Shown here piece after piece: positions 57,514-64,000 of a stretch of 64,000 bases of DNA (positions within the stretch are counted from its first letter, which is position 1; each line of letters opens with the position of its first letter). The notes beneath the pieces are model-generated. The model saw only the letters and a program-made list of their open reading frames with translations, did no database searches and had not been told where the DNA came from. The translations under genes were made by a program, and so were the position numbers. This stretch comes from Pararhizobium polonicum (GTDB taxonomy: Bacteria > Pseudomonadota > Alphaproteobacteria > Rhizobiales > Rhizobiaceae), in assembly GCF_001687365.1 (NCBI RefSeq), contig NZ_LGLV01000011.1, forward strand, positions 1-64,000. The letters are read 5' to 3'.

Positions 57514-58299
57514 ATGGATTTGAACCCGCCCGCCTTTTCGACCTTTACCCATGACGGCCTCTCGATCGCCTATTTCGACGAGGGTGATCCGTCCGGTGAT
57601 CCCATTCTTCTGATCCACGGATTTGCATCCAGCGCCAATGTGAACTGGGTCTATCCGGGTTGGCTGAAGACGCTGGGCGATGCGGGATACCGGGTGATCG
57701 CGCTCGACAATCGCGGCCATGGCGCCAGCGGCAAGCCGCATGATCCCGGGGTCTATCATCCATCGGCAATGGCAGGCGATGCCGCGGCGCTGCTGGACCA
57801 TCTCGGCATCGCCGAGGCGCATGTGATGGGCTATTCGATGGGCGCGCGCATTTCCACCTTTCTGACGCTGGCGCATCCCGACCGCGTCCGCTCTCTTGTT
57901 CTCGGCGGGCTCGGCATCGGCATGGTGACCGGCGTCGGCGATTGGGATCCGATCGCGGATGCGCTCAACGCTCCGTCTCTCGATGTGGTGACCCACGAGA
58001 GGGGGCGGATGTTCCGCGCCTTTGCCGATCAGACCAAAAGCGACCGCAAGGCGCTTGCCGCCTGCATTTCGACCTCGCGCGATCTGCTGTCGGCCGAGGA
58101 TATGGGCCGCATCGACGTGCCGGTGTTGATTGCCGTTGGTACCAAGGACGATATAGCCGGTTCGGCACAGGAACTGGCCGCTCTTGTTCCTGGTGCCGAG
58201 GCGCTGGATATTCCCGGTCGCGATCATATGCTTGCCGTCGGCGATCGGGTCTTCAAGAAGGCCGTGCTTGAGTTTTTGGCAAAGGTCGGGCACGCTTGA
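57514..58299 (+). CDS. Alpha/beta-fold hydrolase
   Basis: A 261-residue hydrolase of the alpha/beta superfamily. The nucleophile is Ser108 in GYSMGA. The oxyanion region is ILLIHGFASS, and the acid and histidine are in GTKDDIAG and GRDHMLAVGD near the C-terminus. No signal peptide is seen. The frame continues upstream, but ATG 57514 begins the domain after CAGGAC. Substrate unknown; esterase, lactonase or C-C hydrolase are possible. It is divergent from the zinc-finger/monooxygenase pair. Confidence 0.88.
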   Translation: MDLNPPAFSTFTHDGLSIAYFDEGDPSGDPILLIHGFASSANVNWVYPGWLKTLGDAGYRVIALDNRGHGASGKPHDPGVYHPSAMAGDAAALLDHLGIAEAHVMGYSMGARISTFLTLAHPDRVRSLVLGGLGIGMVTGVGDWDPIADALNAPSLDVVTHERGRMFRAFADQTKSDRKALAACISTSRDLLSAEDMGRIDVPVLIAVGTKDDIAGSAQELAALVPGAEALDIPGRDHMLAVGDRVFKKAVLEFLAKVGHA

Positions 58300-58401
58300 G
58301 GCTGATGAGGGCTTCCAGGCTTCAATTTTCGGCCAGCCATTTATATCCGGCACGATTTGGCCTATATCACATCGACAGACAGACGACGAAGGAGAGTGGC
58401 G

Positions 58402-59229
58402 ATGGTCGCCAGGACTGACATACGCCCGACCGAAACCGTGAAGATCATGGATCCGATCTGGGACAGTCTGCAGGAGGAAGCGCGGATTGCGGCCCAGAAC
58501 GATCCCTTGCTCGCGGCCTTTCTCTATTCCACCATCATCAACCAGCATTCGCTGGAAGACAGCGTCATCTACCGGATCTGTGAACGGCTCGACCATCCCG
58601 ATCTGCAGGCCAACCTGCTGCGCCAGACCTTTGCCGAAATGCTGGAAGACTGGCCGGAATGGGGCAGTATCCTGCGTGTCGACATCCAGGCGGTCTACGA
58701 CCGTGATCCGGCCTGCACCCGTTTCCTCGAGGCAATCCTGTATTTCAAGGGCTTCCATGCGATCCAGACCCACCGGCTGGCGCATTGGCTGATGAACCGC
58801 GGACGCCGCGATTTCGCGCTCTACCTCCAGAGCCAGTCCTCGTCGGTTTTCCAGACCGACATCAACCCGGCAGCACGCATCGGCAAGGGCATCTTCCTCG
58901 ATCATGCGACGGGGCTCGTGGTTGGCGAGACTGCGGTTATCGGCGACAATGTCTCCATCCTGCATGGCGTGACGCTCGGCGGCACCGGCAAGGAGGGCAG
59001 CGACCGCCATCCCAAGATCGGTAACGGCGTGCTGATCGGCGCCGGCGCGAAGATCCTCGGCAACATTCATATCGGCAATTGCTCCCGCGTTGCCGCGGGC
59101 TCCGTCGTGCTCAAGGAGGTTCCGCCGAAGACCACGGTCGCCGGCGTTCCGGCACGCGTGGTCGGTGAAGCCGGCTGCTCGGAGCCGTCGCGGTCGATGG
59201 ATCAGTTGCTGGTTTCGTTCGAGATTTGA
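58402..59229 (+). CDS. cysE: Serine acetyltransferase
   Basis: A 275-residue enzyme that makes O-acetylserine from serine and acetyl-CoA, the acceptor for sulfide in cysteine synthesis. The N-terminal helical domain (about residues 15-140) precedes a left-handed beta-helix of hexapeptide repeats (about 145-240) with DINPAARIGKGIFLDHATG and HGVTLGGTGKEGSDRHPKIG at the active site. The C-terminal tail that mediates feedback inhibition is present. A GAAGGAG ribosome binding site 7 nt before ATG 58402 fixes the start. It complements the sulfite reductase operon found elsewhere in the window. Confidence 0.95.
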   Translation: MVARTDIRPTETVKIMDPIWDSLQEEARIAAQNDPLLAAFLYSTIINQHSLEDSVIYRICERLDHPDLQANLLRQTFAEMLEDWPEWGSILRVDIQAVYDRDPACTRFLEAILYFKGFHAIQTHRLAHWLMNRGRRDFALYLQSQSSSVFQTDINPAARIGKGIFLDHATGLVVGETAVIGDNVSILHGVTLGGTGKEGSDRHPKIGNGVLIGAGAKILGNIHIGNCSRVAAGSVVLKEVPPKTTVAGVPARVVGEAGCSEPSRSMDQLLVSFEI

Positions 59230-59328
59230 TCCCGGCGTTTTGTCGGGTGGCCGCCTTGCCGGGGGTTTACACCGCTTGAGGCTCTGTGCGAAAAGCGGCG
59301 CAAATCAAACCGCCATGGAGAAAAGACT

Positions 59329-59532
59329 TTGAAGCCCGAAGAAATCAAAAAGCTGGAAGCCTATTTCAAGCGCACCTTCAACCAGGCGATGGTCATCAAG
59401 GCGCGGCCGAAGAAGGACGAATCCGCCGAGGTCTATCTGGGCGACGAGTTTCTGGGCGTTGTCTTCCGGGACGAGGAGGACGGTGAACTGTCCTATAACT
59501 TCTCGATGGCCATTCTCGATATCGACCTCTGA
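59329..59532 (+). CDS. DUF3126 family protein
   Basis: A 67-residue protein of the DUF3126 family. It begins KPEEIKKLEAYFKRTFN and ends ELSYNFSMAILDIDL. Translation starts at TTG 59329 with GGAG 8 nt upstream; the nearby ATG at 59315 is out of frame and stops after five codons. No motif for catalysis is visible. The family is restricted largely to alphaproteobacteria, often next to cysE. It has its own terminator. Confidence 0.85.
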   Translation: MKPEEIKKLEAYFKRTFNQAMVIKARPKKDESAEVYLGDEFLGVVFRDEEDGELSYNFSMAILDIDL

Positions 59533-59562
59533 ATGCCATTTTCAGTTGAACGTATAAATTTG

Positions 59563-59593
59563 ACCCGGCTCTGATCTTCAGGCCGGGTTTTTT
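59563..59593 (+). terminator. Terminator of the cysE-DUF3126 unit
   Basis: ACCCGGC (59563-59569) pairs with GCCGGGT (59582-59588) over a 12-nt loop, followed by a run of T to 59593. It lies 31 nt after the DUF3126 stop. Confidence 0.88.
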
Positions 59594-59698
59594 GATAAAT
59601 CATACTTTTTGTTTATTTTTTCGCTGAAAACGGGCTGTTTCCGCGGTTTTTCATCAAGCTGTTGCAATGATAGCGTTTTATTGCATTGCACGTATACA

Positions 59699-59727
59699 TT
59701 GACTTTATTGTGCGGTGCACATAAATT
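59699..59727 (+). promoter_or_regulatory. Phasin promoter with palindrome in the spacer
   Basis: TTGACT (59699-59704) and TAAATT (59722-59727) are separated by exactly 17 bp and lie 37 nt before the phasin start, a good housekeeping-type promoter. The spacer holds the palindrome TGTGC-GGT-GCACA (59709-59721), and TTGCATTGCA (59681-59690) and TTGCAATG (59662-59669) lie just upstream. TGC-rich sites like these resemble those reported for the polyhydroxyalkanoate regulator PhaR. Binding by PhaR is inferred. Confidence 0.6.
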
Positions 59728-59763
59728 ATTGCTGTCGCGAGCCATCAAAAAAGGAGCAGCCTG

Positions 59764-60117
59764 ATGTTCAATTTCGAAGATGCGAATAAGAAGAGCAAGG
59801 AAACGATGGACACGATGTTGAAGAGCTATGCGTCGCTGACGAAGGCTTTTCAGGCGATCGCCACGGAAGCCGCCGACTATTCGAAGAAGGCTTTTGAAGA
59901 CAGCGTTGCCCACATCGAGAAAATCAGCACCGTCAAGAGCGTCGAGGCCGCGTTCGAACTGCAGACCGGCTACGTGAAATCCGCCTACGAAGGCTATATC
60001 GCCGAAGCCACGAAGATCGGCGAAATGTATGCCGACCTCGCCAAGGACGCCTACAAGCCTTACGAAGCGCCGGTCGCCAAGGCGACGGCCGCTGTCAAGG
60101 CCGCCGCTGCCGCTTGA
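59764..60117 (+). CDS. Phasin family protein
   Basis: A 117-residue, almost wholly alpha-helical protein of the phasin_2 type, which coats polyhydroxybutyrate granules. The helix signature is ETMDTMLKSYASLTKAFQAI, then a heptad-like stretch to about residue 95, ending in an Ala/Pro/Lys-rich tail. A strong GGAG ribosome binding site inside an A-rich leader suggests high expression. It is monocistronic, with its own promoter and terminator, upstream of clpSA. Confidence 0.88.
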   Translation: MFNFEDANKKSKETMDTMLKSYASLTKAFQAIATEAADYSKKAFEDSVAHIEKISTVKSVEAAFELQTGYVKSAYEGYIAEATKIGEMYADLAKDAYKPYEAPVAKATAAVKAAAAA

Positions 60118-60148
60118 GGCTGCTGCCCCACAATTTGAACGTTGAAAA

Positions 60149-60178
60149 ACCGGCCACGCGTTTCGTGGTCGGTTTTTT
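60149..60178 (+). terminator. Terminator of the phasin gene
   Basis: ACCGGCCACG (60149-60158) and CGTGGTCGGT (60164-60173) form a 10-bp stem with one G-U pair over a 5-nt loop, followed by T to 60178. Confidence 0.88.
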
Positions 60179-60367
60179 GTTGTCTGCGTGGCATATTGAT
60201 GATCTGCGGGTTCAGAAAGTTGATCAATCTTGTGCCTCATGACGCAAATATGATTGCAGTGCGGAAGAACAGCCTTAAAATCCGGAAAAGAACCACTAGA
60301 TTATGTGTCACGAACAGGTCGCGAATATCTCCCAAGCATTTGCGGCTGGACAAGGGAATGAAGTAGA

Positions 60368-60721
60368 ATGATCGCCATGCCGGTCCGGATGCAAAAAGAC
60401 AGCGACGGGGATGGGGGCAATGCCAACCGTGGCACGTCTGTCATCACTCGGACAAAGCCGAAGACCAAGAAGCCGAGCCTGTATCGCGTTCTGCTTCTGA
60501 ACGATGACTACACGCCGATGGAATTCGTGATCCACATCCTGGAGCGCTTTTTCCAGAAGGACCGCGAAGCGGCAACTCTGATCATGCTGCACGTTCACAA
60601 TCACGGCGTGGGTGAATGCGGTGTTTTTACCTACGAAGTTGCCGAAACCAAAGTGACGCAGGTGATGGATTTCGCCCGCGAGCATCAGCACCCGCTGCAA
60701 TGCGTCATGGAAAAGAAATGA
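60368..60721 (+). CDS. clpS: ATP-dependent Clp protease adaptor ClpS
   Basis: A 117-residue adaptor that delivers N-degron substrates to ClpA. A basic, flexible N-terminal extension is followed by the core: [20 protein letters not shown] with the degron-binding Asp-Asp-Tyr-Thr loop, then [23 protein letters not shown] 60368 is the first start; ATG 60377 or 60389 is possible. The gene ends 9 nt before clpA, the conserved order. The leader of about 190 nt contains no other gene. Confidence 0.95.
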   Translation: MIAMPVRMQKDSDGDGGNANRGTSVITRTKPKTKKPSLYRVLLLNDDYTPMEFVIHILERFFQKDREAATLIMLHVHNHGVGECGVFTYEVAETKVTQVMDFAREHQHPLQCVMEKK

Positions 60722-60730
60722 GGAACTGAC

Positions 60731-63250
<2,520 letters not shown>

Positions 63251-63269
63251 GCGTATAGAAAAGAGAGAC

Positions 63270-63305
63270 ACAGTGCCGGGCGGAATGGTCCGGCACTGTT
63301 TTTTT
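63270..63305 (+). terminator. Terminator of clpSA
   Basis: ACAGTGCCGG (63270-63279) pairs perfectly with CCGGCACTGT (63290-63299), followed by seven T residues. It lies 20 nt after the clpA stop. Confidence 0.92.
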
Positions 63306-63330
63306 GTGACATGAATCAGCGGATATAGTG

Positions 63331-64000
63331 ATGGACGATAGCCAGACGATCGGCTCCCGGCGGGACTGGTTCCTGATCGGCATGAAGGGCATTTTCAGCC
63401 TGCCAGCCATCATCCTGATGCTGTCCTTCGTCGGCTTCTGTGCCTTTACGGCGCAGGCGGGCATTCCGGTAGAACAGGTGGTGTTCATGACGGGGATGGT
63501 CTGGGCTCTGCCGGCCAAGGTCATTCTTGTCAGCTCGATCCTCGGCGGCGCCAATCTGCTGACCGCATTCATCGCCGTTACTCTGTCTTCGATCCGGCTG
63601 ATGCCGATGGTCGCGGCCCTCGTTCCGGAAATCCGCACCGAAAAGACCCCCACCTGGCTCTTGCTGTTCCTGTCGCATTTCGTGGCGATCACCGCCTGGG
63701 TGTTCGCGATGGAGCGGGTGCAGGCAGTGCCGCGCGAGCGGCGGATCGCGTTTTTCGCCGGTTTCGGCATCACGCTCGTTCTGGCCAACATGCTTCTGGT
63801 GGCGGTCGTCTATCAGTTCGTCGCCGAGTTTCCGCCCATTGTGGCGGGTTGCCTGTTTTTCCTGACGCCGGTTTACTTTCTCGCTTCGATCTGGAGTTCC
63901 GCGCGTCACCCGGTGATCTACGTGGCGCTGGCCGTCGGGCTTATTGCCGGCCCGTTGTTTTACTGGCTGGCGCCTCAGTTCGACATTCTGCTGGCAGGCG
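63331..64000 (+). CDS. AzlC family permease, 3' part cut off by the window edge
   Basis: The frame from ATG 63331 runs without a stop to the end of the window, giving 223 residues. It is highly hydrophobic, with about six predicted transmembrane helices. The early block MKGIFSLPAIILMLSFVGF and the repeated ALPAKVILVSSILGGANLL and SSIRLMPMVAALVPEIRT are typical of AzlC, the large subunit of AzlCD exporters for branched-chain amino acids and related compounds. The ribosome binding site is weak. The small subunit AzlD would be expected immediately downstream, outside the window. Confidence 0.82.
   Translation, partial: MDDSQTIGSRRDWFLIGMKGIFSLPAIILMLSFVGFCAFTAQAGIPVEQVVFMTGMVWALPAKVILVSSILGGANLLTAFIAVTLSSIRLMPMVAALVPEIRTEKTPTWLLLFLSHFVAITAWVFAMERVQAVPRERRIAFFAGFGITLVLANMLLVAVVYQFVAEFPPIVAGCLFFLTPVYFLASIWSSARHPVIYVALAVGLIAGPLFYWLAPQFDILLAG

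Noticed and set aside
57349-59070. Upstream part of a 655-codon minus-strand frame ending in the zinc-finger gene
   Set aside because: Only the last 81 codons look like a protein. The rest is antisense to the hydrolase and cysE genes.

Overview
The window is chromosomal DNA of an alphaproteobacterium, most likely of the family Rhizobiaceae (Rhizobium/Agrobacterium group). The evidence is gene order and gene type: kdsA-eno-ftsB-like-pdhA-pdhB-pdhC-lpdA-lipA-ratA; cinA and a fused ispDF opposite dusB-ntrB-ntrC-ntrY-ntrX-dat-hfq-hflX; a cysG-DUF2849-cysI-DUF934 sulfur operon; the aapJQMP amino-acid transporter; and clpS-clpA beside a phasin. Coding density is high and GC-rich. I saw no rRNA, tRNA, CRISPR array, insertion sequence, phage gene or replication origin. 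The species cannot be named from the sequence.

Layout. 1-573 has no convincing gene but holds two nested palindromes like the intergenic mosaic elements of rhizobia. 574-5902 is an accessory stretch: a GH32 fructan hydrolase, an SLT-type lipoprotein, a LysR regulator divergent from an SDR oxidoreductase, and a glyoxalase-fold protein. 5905-18508 is core metabolism: KDO synthesis, enolase, a divisome protein, the complete pyruvate dehydrogenase operon, lipoate synthase, a tandem pair of P-loop kinases and RatA. The PDH operon is interrupted by a small DUF559 nuclease-like gene bracketed by inverted palindromic repeats. 18518-31487 is mainly the nitrogen regulon (ntrBC, ntrYX) with isoprenoid (ispDF), RNA-chaperone (hfq) and ribosome-GTPase (hflX) genes, ending in mazG. 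31493-37266 holds a deaminase, siroheme/sulfite reduction genes and ferredoxin-NADP reductase.

37347-49186 is the most distinctive part. A GntR regulator with two palindromic operators and a serralysin-type RTX metalloprotease are followed by a same-strand cluster: a ferric-reductase-like transmembrane flavocytochrome, a 1084-residue exported cytochrome c with four CxxCH sites and a C-terminal DUF4384-like domain, an OmpA-like periplasmic protein, and two exported caspase-like proteases. Each protease has an intact His/Cys dyad, an EF-hand-like loop and its own DUF4384-like domain. I judge this cluster the best candidate for an undescribed system: an envelope module that couples redox chemistry to caspase-type proteolysis.

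49262-53556 is the general L-amino-acid ABC transporter on the minus strand. 53912-59532 mixes sulfur and amino-acid genes (a cystathionine beta-lyase-like gene, cysE) with a YcxB-like membrane protein, an FAD monooxygenase, a zinc-finger protein and an alpha/beta hydrolase. 59764-64000 has a phasin with a clear promoter and candidate operator, clpS-clpA, and the start of an AzlC-type permease cut by the window edge. Clear Rho-independent terminators follow eno, the caspase cluster, the DUF3126 gene, the phasin and clpA; a long bidirectional one separates fpr from gntR.
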